Origin: Butyrivibrio sp. Su6
Lineage (GTDB): Bacteria; Bacillota; Clostridia; Lachnospirales; Lachnospiraceae
Length of the DNA: 64,000 nucleotides
Direction: 5' to 3'
Assembly (NCBI RefSeq): GCF_900108105.1
Contig: NZ_FNUR01000002.1
Coordinates: forward strand, 248,001 to 312,000
Part shown: positions 52,971 to 61,413 of the stretch, piece by piece
Numbering within the stretch: the stretch's first letter is position 1
How the letters are laid out: the number at the start of each line of letters is the position of its first letter
Made by a program: the position numbers and the translations under genes
The notes under the pieces: model-generated
What the model was told of the DNA's origin: nothing
Seen by the model: only the letters and a program-made list of their open reading frames with translations
Databases searched by the model: none

Positions 52971-54506
52971 ATGCAGATAGACAGGGCGACAATGCCTGAT
53001 AATGGTGTGATCTATGAGGGTGATTATTATAAAGGAATTCCTTATGGGCAGTATATTAGGCAGCAGGGGCTTCCGGATAAGAACATGTCGAAGGTATTTG
53101 ATATAAGAGACTTCGGAGCAGTTGCTGATGGAATGACAGTAAATACGGAAGCTGTTCAAAAAGCTGCTGATGCGGCAAAAAGCTCAGGCGGCGGAGTAGT
53201 GCTTGTTGATGGCGGATGGTACATTTCAGGTACTGTTAAGATCTATGACAATACTACTTTGTGGATAACCGGGGATAGTGCTTTGGTTGCATCAAAAGAC
53301 CATGACAATTTTGTAGATGCGTTTGTGATCCTTGATAATGCGGAGAATGTCCGCGTTACAGGTGGTGGAAGGATTTATGGCAGCGGAGAATACTTTGTTT
53401 ATCTGCCTCTTAAGAAGCCTCTTTTGACACCTCTTGAAAAAATCAAACAGCCACCATTTCTTTATGATCCAATGGGATATCCTGTGGATACTATGAGATA
53501 TGCGATCAGAAGCCGCATCCGCTACGCTGAAGATAAATATGGAAATGGTCAGCCAAAGATCAAGAGACCTATGTACATGCTGTGGGCTAATGGTTGTAAG
53601 AATGTGATCATTGAGAATGTCATCCTGGAGGATTCCATGGACTGGAATCTGTGCATTGATGGGTGCGACAATGTGAAGGTTTCAAATGTAGTAATCAACG
53701 GAAACCGCCACGTAGCAAACACTGATGGTATTGATGTTATGGGCAGTGAAGAAGTTGAGGTCAAACATTGCTTTATTTCTACTGCAGATGACGGACTGTG
53801 CGTTAAGGCTCCAAGGGTCCACGACCACGACGGATTAAATGTGGCTTCCGAAGGAAAGATGCGTGGCACGAAGAATGTACGCTTTTCAGACTGCACGGTT
53901 CTTAGCGTTGCCAATGCTTTTAAGATTGGAACAGAGACTTACTATGACATTGAAAATGTGACATGCGAGAATTGTCATTTCTTTTTAGATATTTATCCGG
54001 GAACGTGCTCCGGTATTGCCATTGAGACTGCTGATGGAAGCAATGTAAAAAATGTTACTGTTCGCAATATCACCATGGACAACGTTGCCTGTCCGCTTTT
54101 TATCTGCCTTTGCAAGAGGAATAAGTTTGGATATGCTGATGCAGAGGATGAGATGAAACGCTTTTTGGGCGGTTCTATAGACGGCGTGGTTATTGAGAAT
54201 ATCAAGGCTGTAAATGCTGAGGTGCCATCAATTGTGACGGGATATAGGATGGAGGATGGCCAAGGAAAAGATCTTGGAGAGATCATGATAAGCGGATTTG
54301 ATGTGACATACAGAGACGACAAGGAAGAGATAAATCTTTTACCTGAAATACATGAGAATGTCACTGATTATCCTGAGAACAGCGCTATGGGCGATGTGCC
54401 GGCATACGGCCTGTTTATCAGGCACGCACCGAAGTGTACATATTCAGGTGTCCATGTTGTGCCGCGAAGCATGAATACAAGGGAATGCATAGTAGAAGAA
54501 TTGTAA
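52971..54506 (+). CDS. GH28-like right-handed beta-helix protein
   Basis: The 511-residue protein is a pectate-lyase superfamily beta-helix (FDIRDFGAVADGMTVNTEAVQKAADAA at the start) and carries GH28-type motifs NTDGIDV and TADDGLCVKA, which supply the catalytic aspartates of polygalacturonases. The GHG and RIK motifs that normally follow are replaced by ANAFKIGTET and CSGIAIET, so it may be a divergent family with a different substrate. No signal peptide, so it acts inside the cell on imported oligosaccharides. CGGAGG precedes the ATG. It ends the importer operon. Confidence 0.75.
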   Translation: MQIDRATMPDNGVIYEGDYYKGIPYGQYIRQQGLPDKNMSKVFDIRDFGAVADGMTVNTEAVQKAADAAKSSGGGVVLVDGGWYISGTVKIYDNTTLWITGDSALVASKDHDNFVDAFVILDNAENVRVTGGGRIYGSGEYFVYLPLKKPLLTPLEKIKQPPFLYDPMGYPVDTMRYAIRSRIRYAEDKYGNGQPKIKRPMYMLWANGCKNVIIENVILEDSMDWNLCIDGCDNVKVSNVVINGNRHVANTDGIDVMGSEEVEVKHCFISTADDGLCVKAPRVHDHDGLNVASEGKMRGTKNVRFSDCTVLSVANAFKIGTETYYDIENVTCENCHFFLDIYPGTCSGIAIETADGSNVKNVTVRNITMDNVACPLFICLCKRNKFGYADAEDEMKRFLGGSIDGVVIENIKAVNAEVPSIVTGYRMEDGQGKDLGEIMISGFDVTYRDDKEEINLLPEIHENVTDYPENSAMGDVPAYGLFIRHAPKCTYSGVHVVPRSMNTRECIVEEL

Positions 54507-54514
54507 AAAAGATG

Positions 54515-54542
54515 TTGCGAAGCAAACCATGTCTGATATAAT
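54515..54542 (+). promoter_or_regulatory. Candidate promoter for the antisense RNA
   Basis: TTGCGA (54515-54520), a 16-base spacer and a perfect TATAAT (54537-54542). It would start a plus-strand transcript near 54549 that runs opposite the toxin gene. Confidence 0.55.
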
Positions 54543-54569
54543 CTAAATAAAGAAGCGGCAACCCCGCTT
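54540..54569 (-). terminator. Terminator of the toxin transcript
   Basis: AAGCGG (54553-54558) and CCGCTT (54564-54569) form a stem with a 5-base loop. On the minus strand it is followed by CTTTATTTAGATTAT. A further hairpin lies in the message between this and the stop codon (AACCGC with GCGGTT, about 54596-54626). Confidence 0.6.
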
Positions 54570-54624
54570 GATATGAACTGTAGTTACAAAGTTATAACCG
54601 CTAGTCCGGCCAAGAACAGGGCGG

Positions 54625-54705
54625 TTACTTCTTTATTGATACAATGAGTGTTGCAAGTGCAAGTAAAACTAAGGTGTAAGTAAACATATCTGCAAAGCTC
54701 ACCAT
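54625..54705 (-). CDS. Holin-like type I toxin peptide (26 residues)
   Basis: The peptide is MVSFADMFTYTLVLLALATL followed by IVSIKK: a short polar start, one membrane helix rich in Leu/Ala/Val, and a dilysine end. This is the pattern of holin-like toxins (Hol-Tox/TxpA-type) of type I toxin-antitoxin systems. A GAGGAGG (54714-54720) lies 8 bases before the ATG at 54705; a second ATG at 54711 is too close to it. An opposing promoter and terminator define a likely antisense RNA. Such peptides insert in the membrane and depolarise it when overproduced; that activity is inferred here. Confidence 0.7.
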   Translation of the reverse strand: MVSFADMFTYTLVLLALATLIVSIKK

Positions 54706-54738
54706 TGGCATCACCTCCTCGCATATGCGAGGCTACCG

Positions 54739-54771
54739 CTCCACATGTAATAATAGCATGTGGAGTTTTTT
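54739..54771 (+). terminator. Terminator of the antisense RNA
   Basis: CTCCACATG (54739-54747) and CATGTGGAG (54757-54765) form a perfect 9-base-pair stem around a 9-base loop, followed by six T residues. The loop also contains the -10 element of the opposing toxin promoter. Confidence 0.82.
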
Positions 54772-54778
54772 AATACAA
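54750..54778 (-). promoter_or_regulatory. Candidate toxin promoter
   Basis: On the minus strand: TTGTAT (54778-54773), a 17-base spacer and TATTAT (54755-54750). Transcription would begin near 54743, giving a leader of about 38 bases. Its -35 element touches the first LexA-like box. Confidence 0.5.
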
Positions 54779-54803
54779 GAACAAATGTTCGAACAAATAT
54801 TCG
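54778..54803. promoter_or_regulatory. Two overlapping LexA/DinR-like boxes
   Basis: AGAACAAATGTTCG (54778-54791) and CGAACAAATATTCG (54790-54803) each differ by one base from the Gram-positive LexA consensus CGAACnnnnGTTCG, and share two bases. A TATAAT (54805-54810) follows directly on the plus strand, before the DUF2130 gene, and the toxin -35 element lies on the other side. LexA binding here could repress either or both. Confidence 0.65.
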
Positions 54804-54848
54804 CTATAATATGTAAAGGATTTGATGGATTTGATGGAGGTTAGGGAT

Positions 54849-56189
54849 ATGGCAGAACTTAAGTGCCCACATTGCGGGCAGGCGTTTACGGTTGATGATA
54901 CAGAGCTCAGTTCGATCGTTCAGCAGATAAGGGATAAAGAGTTTGAAAAAGACCTGGATAGGCGCACAAGTGAGCTTGAGAAACACCTCCAGGAGAAGCA
55001 TGCTCTGGAGATGGCTGCGCAGGAGGACAAGATCACTCTTAAGACCAAGCAGCAGTATGAGAAAGAGATTGAAAATCAGATCAAGATCATCGAAGAGTTA
55101 AAAACGAAACAGTATAAAGAGCTTGAAGAGCAGAACCAAAAAATAAATGAATTAAAAGAGGAGAAGGCTGCAGAAATTGAGCAGTTAAAAGACAAGCTCC
55201 GCGAAGCTCAGGAGAAGAACAGTAAGCTTCAGCTTGAGATAGAAAGCACTTCAGATAAGACCAGGCTTGCAGTTTTGGAAGCGGTAAAAAAGGTCGAGGA
55301 TGAGAAGCATGAACTTGAAAGCTCATTCAATGAGAAGGCAAGAGACCTTGAAAATGCACTTACTCAGGAAAAAGAAAAAGGAAAGATCCTTCTTGAGCAG
55401 AAGGAAAAAGAAGTAGAGTTCTATAAAGACTTAAAGACCAAGATGTCCACAAAGATGGTTGGTGAGACCCTTGAGCAGCACTGTGAGATACAGTTTAATC
55501 AGCTCAGGGCCACAGCTTTTAAGAATGCATATTTTGAAAAAGATAATGATGCAAGAACCGGGAGCAAGGGCGATTATATCTACAGAGAAACTGACGAGAA
55601 CGGTGTTGAGATCATATCCATCATGTTCGAGATGAAGAATGAGATGGATGAAACTGCTACCAAGCATAAAAACGAGGATTTCTTTAAGGAGCTTGATAAG
55701 GACAGAAAAGAGAAAAACTGCGAATATGCGGTTTTGGTATCTCTTCTCGAAAGCGATAGTGAGTTGTATAATGCAGGAATAGTTGATGTTTCTTACAAGT
55801 ATGACAAGATGTACGTTGTAAGGCCACAGTGCTTCATTCCAATGATCACGCTTTTAAGGAATGCCGCTCTTGGTGCGCTTTCATACAAGCAGGAGCTGGC
55901 AGCAGTCCGCAATCAGGATATTGATATCTCCAATTTTGAAGATTCTCTCATGAAGTTTAAGGATGACTTTAGCAAGAATTACAATCTTGCCCACAAGCAT
56001 TTTGATACTGCTATAGAAGAAATCGATAAGACTATCCAGCACCTTGAAAAGGTGAAAAAAGAACTTCTTGGAAGCGACAATCAGCTTAGGATTGCCAACA
56101 GTAAGGTGGATGATGTCAGCGTAAAAAAGCTTACAAGGAACAATCCTACTATGAAGGCGAAGTTCGATGAGCTGAAAGAGCAGCAATAA
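54849..56189 (+). CDS. DUF2130 coiled-coil protein, possible PD-(D/E)XK nuclease
   Basis: The 446-residue protein starts with a zinc-ribbon-like knuckle (LKCPHCGQAFTV; only one CxxC pair is seen), followed by a long coiled coil (about 25-200, many KE-rich heptads). A DUF2130 domain (about 205-370) has SKGDYIYRE...IMFEMKNEMDE, fitting the D...ExK pattern of PD-(D/E)XK nucleases, in an RmuC-like architecture. A second helical region ends the protein. The nuclease role is an inference. GGAGG at 8 bases supports the ATG at 54849. LexA-like boxes and a -10 element lie directly upstream, which suggests damage-inducible expression. Confidence 0.78.
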   Translation: MAELKCPHCGQAFTVDDTELSSIVQQIRDKEFEKDLDRRTSELEKHLQEKHALEMAAQEDKITLKTKQQYEKEIENQIKIIEELKTKQYKELEEQNQKINELKEEKAAEIEQLKDKLREAQEKNSKLQLEIESTSDKTRLAVLEAVKKVEDEKHELESSFNEKARDLENALTQEKEKGKILLEQKEKEVEFYKDLKTKMSTKMVGETLEQHCEIQFNQLRATAFKNAYFEKDNDARTGSKGDYIYRETDENGVEIISIMFEMKNEMDETATKHKNEDFFKELDKDRKEKNCEYAVLVSLLESDSELYNAGIVDVSYKYDKMYVVRPQCFIPMITLLRNAALGALSYKQELAAVRNQDIDISNFEDSLMKFKDDFSKNYNLAHKHFDTAIEEIDKTIQHLEKVKKELLGSDNQLRIANSKVDDVSVKKLTRNNPTMKAKFDELKEQQ

Positions 56190-56220
56190 AATATTAAGAA
56201 GAAAATAGGTTATATACTTA

Positions 56221-57576
56221 ATGGCAACACAAAACAGAAGAGAATATTTAACAACAACACCGGTACCAAAACTTATTCTGTCGCTGTCTGTGCCGACTAT
56301 AATAAGCATGCTGGTAACGGCTATTTATAACACAGCAGATACATTTTTTGTAGCAAGGGTGTCATCTGATCCTGTGGTCAATACCGCAGCAACGGCATCC
56401 GTAGGACTTGTATTTACAGTGATGGCGCTTATTCAGGCAACAGGATTTTTCTGTGGTCACGGCTCAGGCAATTTCCTTTCCAGAATGCTTGGGGCTGGCA
56501 ATCACAAAGAGGCCAATGAGATGGCATCCACCGGATTTGCACTGTCGCTGATTCTTGGAGTTATCTTTGCAATAGTAGGAAATATCTACGTAGAAGAGAT
56601 TGCACAGTTTCTTGGTGCCACGAGCACAACCATGCAGTTTACCATGGATTACATGAGGATAATCCTGTTTGGAGCCCCATTTATGATGGCGCAGTTTGTT
56701 ATCAACAATCAGCTGCGATTCCAGGGAAGTGCAGTATATGCCATGATCGGACTTATGTGCGGCGCTGTCATGAATATTGTTCTTGATCCGCTTCTTATCC
56801 TTGTCTTCCACATGCAGGTCAGAGGTGCTGCAATCGCTACAGTAATGGGACAGATCACCAGCTTTATTGTTCTTTTAATTGGAACAAGCAAGGGTGAGAA
56901 TATTAAACTCAGCCTGAAAAATGTCCATATCAATGGTTATTACTTAAAAGAAATCGTAAATGGCGGTGCCCCTTCTTTATTCAGACAGGGGATGGCAGCT
57001 ATTGCCACTCTTATCCTCAACAGAACTGCAGGAGCTATTGGCTCAGACGCTGCAATCGCAGGAATGTCTGTTGCGGGAAGAGTCATGATGATGATGGCTT
57101 CTGCTCTTATCGGATTTGGTCAGGGATATCAGCCCGTCTGTTCATTTAACTATGGCGCAGGCCTTACAAAGAGGGTAAAAGAGGGATTCATTTTCTGCGT
57201 GAAGTATTCAACAGTATTTCTCGTTGGAATAGGCGTTGTATGCTTTATTTTTGCTCCGGATATAATAACTCTTTTCTCCAAAAATCCGATGGCAATGGAG
57301 GTTGGTGTGGCAGCACTCAGATTTCAGGCCTGCACGCTTCCGCTTTCAGGAACAATCGTTATCAGCAACATGATGCTTCAGTCTATTGGAAAAGGTGTCA
57401 AAGCTTCCATAATGGCATCCTCAAGAAATGGCCTTTTCTTTATACCAATGATATTGATATTACCTCCATTATTGGGTATTCTTGGAGTTGAGATGGCGCA
57501 GTCCTGTGCCGATGTGCTTTCTTTTGGACTGGCTATTCCTCTTGCCGCGTCAGAGCTTAAGAAATTTAACGACTGA
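56221..57576 (+). CDS. MATE family efflux transporter
   Basis: The 451-residue protein has 12 membrane segments and the MATE repeats: PTIISMLVTAIYNTADTFFV near the start and GMSVAGRVMMMMASALIGFGQGYQPVCSFNYGAG in the second half. This is the DinF/MepA-like branch that exports cationic drugs or metabolites with sodium or proton exchange. It starts 31 bases after the DUF2130 stop on the same strand. Whether it is co-transcribed with it is open. Substrate not readable. Confidence 0.9.
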   Translation: MATQNRREYLTTTPVPKLILSLSVPTIISMLVTAIYNTADTFFVARVSSDPVVNTAATASVGLVFTVMALIQATGFFCGHGSGNFLSRMLGAGNHKEANEMASTGFALSLILGVIFAIVGNIYVEEIAQFLGATSTTMQFTMDYMRIILFGAPFMMAQFVINNQLRFQGSAVYAMIGLMCGAVMNIVLDPLLILVFHMQVRGAAIATVMGQITSFIVLLIGTSKGENIKLSLKNVHINGYYLKEIVNGGAPSLFRQGMAAIATLILNRTAGAIGSDAAIAGMSVAGRVMMMMASALIGFGQGYQPVCSFNYGAGLTKRVKEGFIFCVKYSTVFLVGIGVVCFIFAPDIITLFSKNPMAMEVGVAALRFQACTLPLSGTIVISNMMLQSIGKGVKASIMASSRNGLFFIPMILILPPLLGILGVEMAQSCADVLSFGLAIPLAASELKKFND

Positions 57577-57614
57577 TACCGGCAATATAAAAATGAGAAG
57601 TGTTGGGTGAGTAG

Positions 57615-59270
57615 ATGAGACATAAGAAAATATTAAAAAATAAGTTATTTCTTTATTTAACAGAGTTCTTTTCAGGAATGTCTGTAATGGCGGTAGAGCT
57701 TGGTGCAAGCAGGCTCCTGGCCCCATATTTTAGTTCATCACAGATTGTGTGGACTATAATAATCGGAACGATCATGATTGCCATGGCGCTTGGTAATATC
57801 TACGGTGGCCGAAAAGCCGATAAGGACAAGGATCCCGGAAAACTCTATGGAAGGGTTCTTATCGCAGCACTTTGGATAGCGCTGATCCCGGTTGTTGGAA
57901 AGTACATAATACTTGGAATTTCAGCAATTTTGGTATTTACTGTTAACTCGAATTTCCTCGTGATCGCAGCCTTTGCGGCGTGTATGATCGTGTTTGTTTA
58001 TCCTTTGTTTTTGCTTGGAACTGTTACACCGAGCCTTGCGAAATATACAACAGATTCCCTTGAGGATAACGGAAGGATTATCGGAACTCTCGGTGCATTT
58101 AATACAGTAGGAAGCATTATCGGTACTTTTGCTCCTACATTTATAACTATTCCTGCAGTCGGAACTTCAGTTACATTCCTTATTTTCGCAGGTATCCTGG
58201 TAGCACTTTGCGTTTGCTATTTTCTAAGTCCGGATGAGGCGGAAGAAAAAACTCAAAAAAAAAATCTAAGTAAAGTAATAGCGGGGATACTGATCTTTGA
58301 TATATGTTGCGTCTTTGGACACAGCACAAGCTTCGCTTTCTGGGAGAGTGGCCTTACCTATGAAGGCGAGTCCGTATACAACTATCTTCAGGTAAAAGAA
58401 ACACCAAATTCTGTAATCCTTTCCACAAACGTTCTCTTTGGAGTTCAGTCGGTTCTGGTAAAAGAAGGGGCGCTGACCGGTATGTATTATGACTATGCCA
58501 TGGCAGCTCCTTACATGTGCGGAGTAAAAGACAAGGCGGAAAATGGTGAGGATGTGGATGTACTTATCCTTGGAATGGGGTCAGGCACATACGCGACACA
58601 GCTTAGCAGATATTTTGATAATGTGAATGTCACCGGTGTTGAGATTGATGATAAGATTACAGATTTAGCCCATAAGTATTTTGAACTTCCTGATACTACT
58701 TCAGTTACAACCTATGATGGAAGAGCCTATCTGGCAGCAGTAAGTGACCAGTATGATGTTATCATGGTTGACGCATATCAGGATATTACTATTCCATTTC
58801 AGATGTCTTCTGTGGAGTTCTTTTCCCTGGTAAAAGAGCATTTGGCACCCGGTGGTGTTATGGTGGTCAACATGAACATGTACAGTGATGAGTCCCAGAG
58901 TGGAAGCCAGCAGGCTACGATCAACACGTATCTGGCGGACACCATTTCATCAGTGTTTAAGAACGTTGTAGTAGTTGATGTTCCAGGGGCAACCAATAAA
59001 GAGCTGTTTGCCACAGAGTCAGATGAGTTTCTTACTAATCTTGAGAGCAATGCGGCAAAAGAGGAAAATGAAAAACTGGCGGCCATGATGGAGAGAGCTC
59101 TTTTGACTGCGACAGAATATGAAGCGGGTGAGAATATCATGACTGATGACAAGGCACCTGTTGAGCTTCTTGGTATGAAACAGATTGACTCAATAATCAA
59201 GGATGAAGTGCAGTATTACAAGGAAATCTACAGATCACAGGGAATTGAAGGATTGATAAACAGTTTGTAA
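57615..59270 (+). CDS. Membrane-fused spermidine-synthase-like protein
   Basis: The 551-residue protein has an N-terminal membrane part with about seven segments (about 10-235, ELGASRLLAPYFSSSQIVWTIIIG and GRIIGTLGAFNTVGSIIGTF) and a C-terminal methyltransferase-like domain of the spermidine synthase fold (about 240-540) with DVLILGMGSGTYATQLSRYF, VTGVEIDDKI and DVIMVDAYQD. Polyamine synthesis is only one possibility, since membrane-fused members of this kind are poorly characterised. It starts 38 bases after the MATE stop. Confidence 0.82.
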   Translation: MRHKKILKNKLFLYLTEFFSGMSVMAVELGASRLLAPYFSSSQIVWTIIIGTIMIAMALGNIYGGRKADKDKDPGKLYGRVLIAALWIALIPVVGKYIILGISAILVFTVNSNFLVIAAFAACMIVFVYPLFLLGTVTPSLAKYTTDSLEDNGRIIGTLGAFNTVGSIIGTFAPTFITIPAVGTSVTFLIFAGILVALCVCYFLSPDEAEEKTQKKNLSKVIAGILIFDICCVFGHSTSFAFWESGLTYEGESVYNYLQVKETPNSVILSTNVLFGVQSVLVKEGALTGMYYDYAMAAPYMCGVKDKAENGEDVDVLILGMGSGTYATQLSRYFDNVNVTGVEIDDKITDLAHKYFELPDTTSVTTYDGRAYLAAVSDQYDVIMVDAYQDITIPFQMSSVEFFSLVKEHLAPGGVMVVNMNMYSDESQSGSQQATINTYLADTISSVFKNVVVVDVPGATNKELFATESDEFLTNLESNAAKEENEKLAAMMERALLTATEYEAGENIMTDDKAPVELLGMKQIDSIIKDEVQYYKEIYRSQGIEGLINSL

Positions 59271-59341
59271 ACTGTCTGAAAATTGTATAAATTAGTACGA
59301 AATCGAGCACATTTCTAAATGGTTGATGCTATAATAAACAT

Positions 59342-59373
59342 GCATTACCGATTTAGTAATGTGCTATTTTTTT
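59342..59373 (+). terminator. Weak terminator-like hairpin before the chemoreceptor gene
   Basis: GCATTAC (59342-59348) pairs with GTAATGT (59356-59362) with one G-T pair, followed after four bases by seven T residues. It follows a TATAAT at 59330-59335, so it may be an attenuator in the leader or end the previous transcript. Confidence 0.4.
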
Positions 59374-59402
59374 GTGTCCGCGAAAGCGAGAAAGAGAGAA
59401 AA

Positions 59403-61400
59403 ATGGGTGAAAAGACTGAAAAAAAGAAAAAAACAAAAAAGATAAGTACTAAGCTTATTAGCTACATCGTTCCGCTTGTATCGGCGATGGTTATCGCGCT
59501 TGTTCTTGTGGCGTCGCTTCTTTCAAAGAGCAGAATGACTGAAATGGCGAATGAAACTCTTGAGTCGTCTATTTCAAACCAGGCTGACAATATTGAGGCA
59601 TGGCTTAGTGAAAATCTGCAGTTTTTTAGCACAGTAAAATACTTTATAGAAAAAGAAAATCCTGCAGAGGGCGAGCTTTCAGGTATGCTGGATATGTTCT
59701 ATGGCTATAACTCCAGTTGTCCAAACGGACTGTATATTGGAACGTCAAATGGAAAGCTTATCAAAGCGTCTAAGTCTGAAACTACCGAGTCTGATGTACT
59801 TGGAAGTGCATGGTATAAGCAGGGTATCACAAGAGTGGATATGGCTTATGGCGGGGCACATTCTGATGCAAACGGTACAACAGTTATCAGTGCTACAGGT
59901 ATTTTAGATATGGAAGGTGATGAGCTGAAGGTTCTTGGCGCTGATGTGCCGCTTGACGCCATCAGTATCATCGTTAATTCCGGTGTAAAAATGGCTAATG
60001 CAAGCTCTTTCCTTGTGGATAAGTCTGATTACACGATCCTTGCCCATAGAAATTCAAGCCTTGTATCAACAAAGCTAACAGGAGCATCATCAGATGCTTT
60101 TCTTGATGGAGCATACAAAAAGCTTTCAGCCGGCGATTATACAACCGAAGAGATTGCAACTTATATGACAGCTTTTAAGGAAATAGAAGGAACTGACTGG
60201 GTGCTTGTATCATATATTCCTACAAGCATTATCTTAAGTGCGGTAACACAGATGAGTAATCTGCTTATCATTATCGGTATTATCGCAGTTGTTCTTATAG
60301 TTGTTTCAATTCTCTATGTGGTTAGAAGAGTTATCGCTCCTCTTGGACATATTACAGAAAATATCACAGCTATGTCAGAGGGAGACTTTACAATTGAAGT
60401 TAATTCTGAGAGTAATGATGAGATTGGAATCATGGGAGGTAAGGTTACAGAGTTTGTTACTTCCATGAGAAATATGCTTAGAAGTATCAGTGAGGAATCA
60501 GAGAAACTAAGACAGGAGTCTGATAGCAGTGATCAGGTTTCACGGACGATGTATGATGCTTCGCAGGCTCAGTCAGAAGCTATGAAGCAGCTTAATGAGA
60601 CAGTTGATCAGCTTGCTACAGCGGTTAATGATATTGCGCAGAATGCAACAACTCTTGCAACTATTGTTTCTGACACAAGAGATAATAGTGACAAGGCCAA
60701 TGAGAGCATGAAGGAAACCGTTGAGATTTCTAAAAAAGGTCGTCAGGACATGGAGAAACTCAGCACAGCCATGCAGGATATCGAAGCTGCAAACAACGAG
60801 CTTGTTAATTCTATCAACAAGGTTGGAACAGCTTCTGAAGAGATCACAAATATTGTTGGAATGATCGGTGAGATTGCTGAGGAAACAAATCTCCTTTCCC
60901 TTAATGCCAGCATAGAAGCAGCAAGAGCAGGTGAAGCAGGAAAAGGCTTTGCTGTTGTTGCTACTCAGATCGGTAAACTTGCGCAGACATCAGCAGAAAG
61001 TGCTCAGAATATTGCAAACCTCATTGAAGAGGTGCACAAACTTATAGAGAATGCGGTGGGACAGGCCCATGCCAGTGCTACAAGCATTCAGGAAAACAGT
61101 GAACTTATCGGCGTTGCCGTTGGTACTTTTGACCAGATTTATAACAATATTCAGGAATCCAACAAGCTTATTGAGAACATGATAGAAGATGTGCAGAAGG
61201 TTGATGATGTTGCAACCAATGTAGCAGCCATTTCTGAGGAACAGGCAGCCAGTGCAGATGAGATCCTTGCTACATCAGAGAATATGGTTGAGATGGCTGA
61301 GAATATCACCAGAAGTAGTCAGGATGTGGCAGATAATTCTGAAGAACTTGCAGGAACCAGCCACACGCTCACTTCTTATGTTCAGAAGTTCAAGATTTGA
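59403..61400 (+). CDS. Methyl-accepting chemotaxis protein
   Basis: The 665-residue receptor has a basic N-terminus, membrane segment one (about 18-40), a dCache-like extracytoplasmic sensor (about 45-280), membrane segment two (about 285-305), HAMP (about 306-360, [14 protein letters not shown]) and a signalling domain (about 370-660) with the conserved hairpin tip [31 protein letters not shown]. The frame opens at 59319, but the ATG at 59403 gives a normal N-terminus. Its stop at 61400 overlaps the ribosome binding site of a sugar-binding lipoprotein, so the two are likely expressed together. Confidence 0.92.
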   Translation: MGEKTEKKKKTKKISTKLISYIVPLVSAMVIALVLVASLLSKSRMTEMANETLESSISNQADNIEAWLSENLQFFSTVKYFIEKENPAEGELSGMLDMFYGYNSSCPNGLYIGTSNGKLIKASKSETTESDVLGSAWYKQGITRVDMAYGGAHSDANGTTVISATGILDMEGDELKVLGADVPLDAISIIVNSGVKMANASSFLVDKSDYTILAHRNSSLVSTKLTGASSDAFLDGAYKKLSAGDYTTEEIATYMTAFKEIEGTDWVLVSYIPTSIILSAVTQMSNLLIIIGIIAVVLIVVSILYVVRRVIAPLGHITENITAMSEGDFTIEVNSESNDEIGIMGGKVTEFVTSMRNMLRSISEESEKLRQESDSSDQVSRTMYDASQAQSEAMKQLNETVDQLATAVNDIAQNATTLATIVSDTRDNSDKANESMKETVEISKKGRQDMEKLSTAMQDIEAANNELVNSINKVGTASEEITNIVGMIGEIAEETNLLSLNASIEAARAGEAGKGFAVVATQIGKLAQTSAESAQNIANLIEEVHKLIENAVGQAHASATSIQENSELIGVAVGTFDQIYNNIQESNKLIENMIEDVQKVDDVATNVAAISEEQAASADEILATSENMVEMAENITRSSQDVADNSEELAGTSHTLTSYVQKFKI

Positions 61401-61413
61401 GGAGGCTTGTAAG

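Larger units (their letters stand above)
54549..54771 (+). ncRNA. Putative antisense antitoxin RNA
   Basis: A plus-strand promoter at 54515-54542 and a plus-strand terminator at 54739-54771 bracket about 220 bases with no open frame of its own. The transcript would be fully complementary to the toxin coding region, its ribosome binding site and its 3' end. Size and arrangement resemble RatA, the antitoxin of the B. subtilis TxpA toxin. Inferred from sequence only. Confidence 0.5.
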
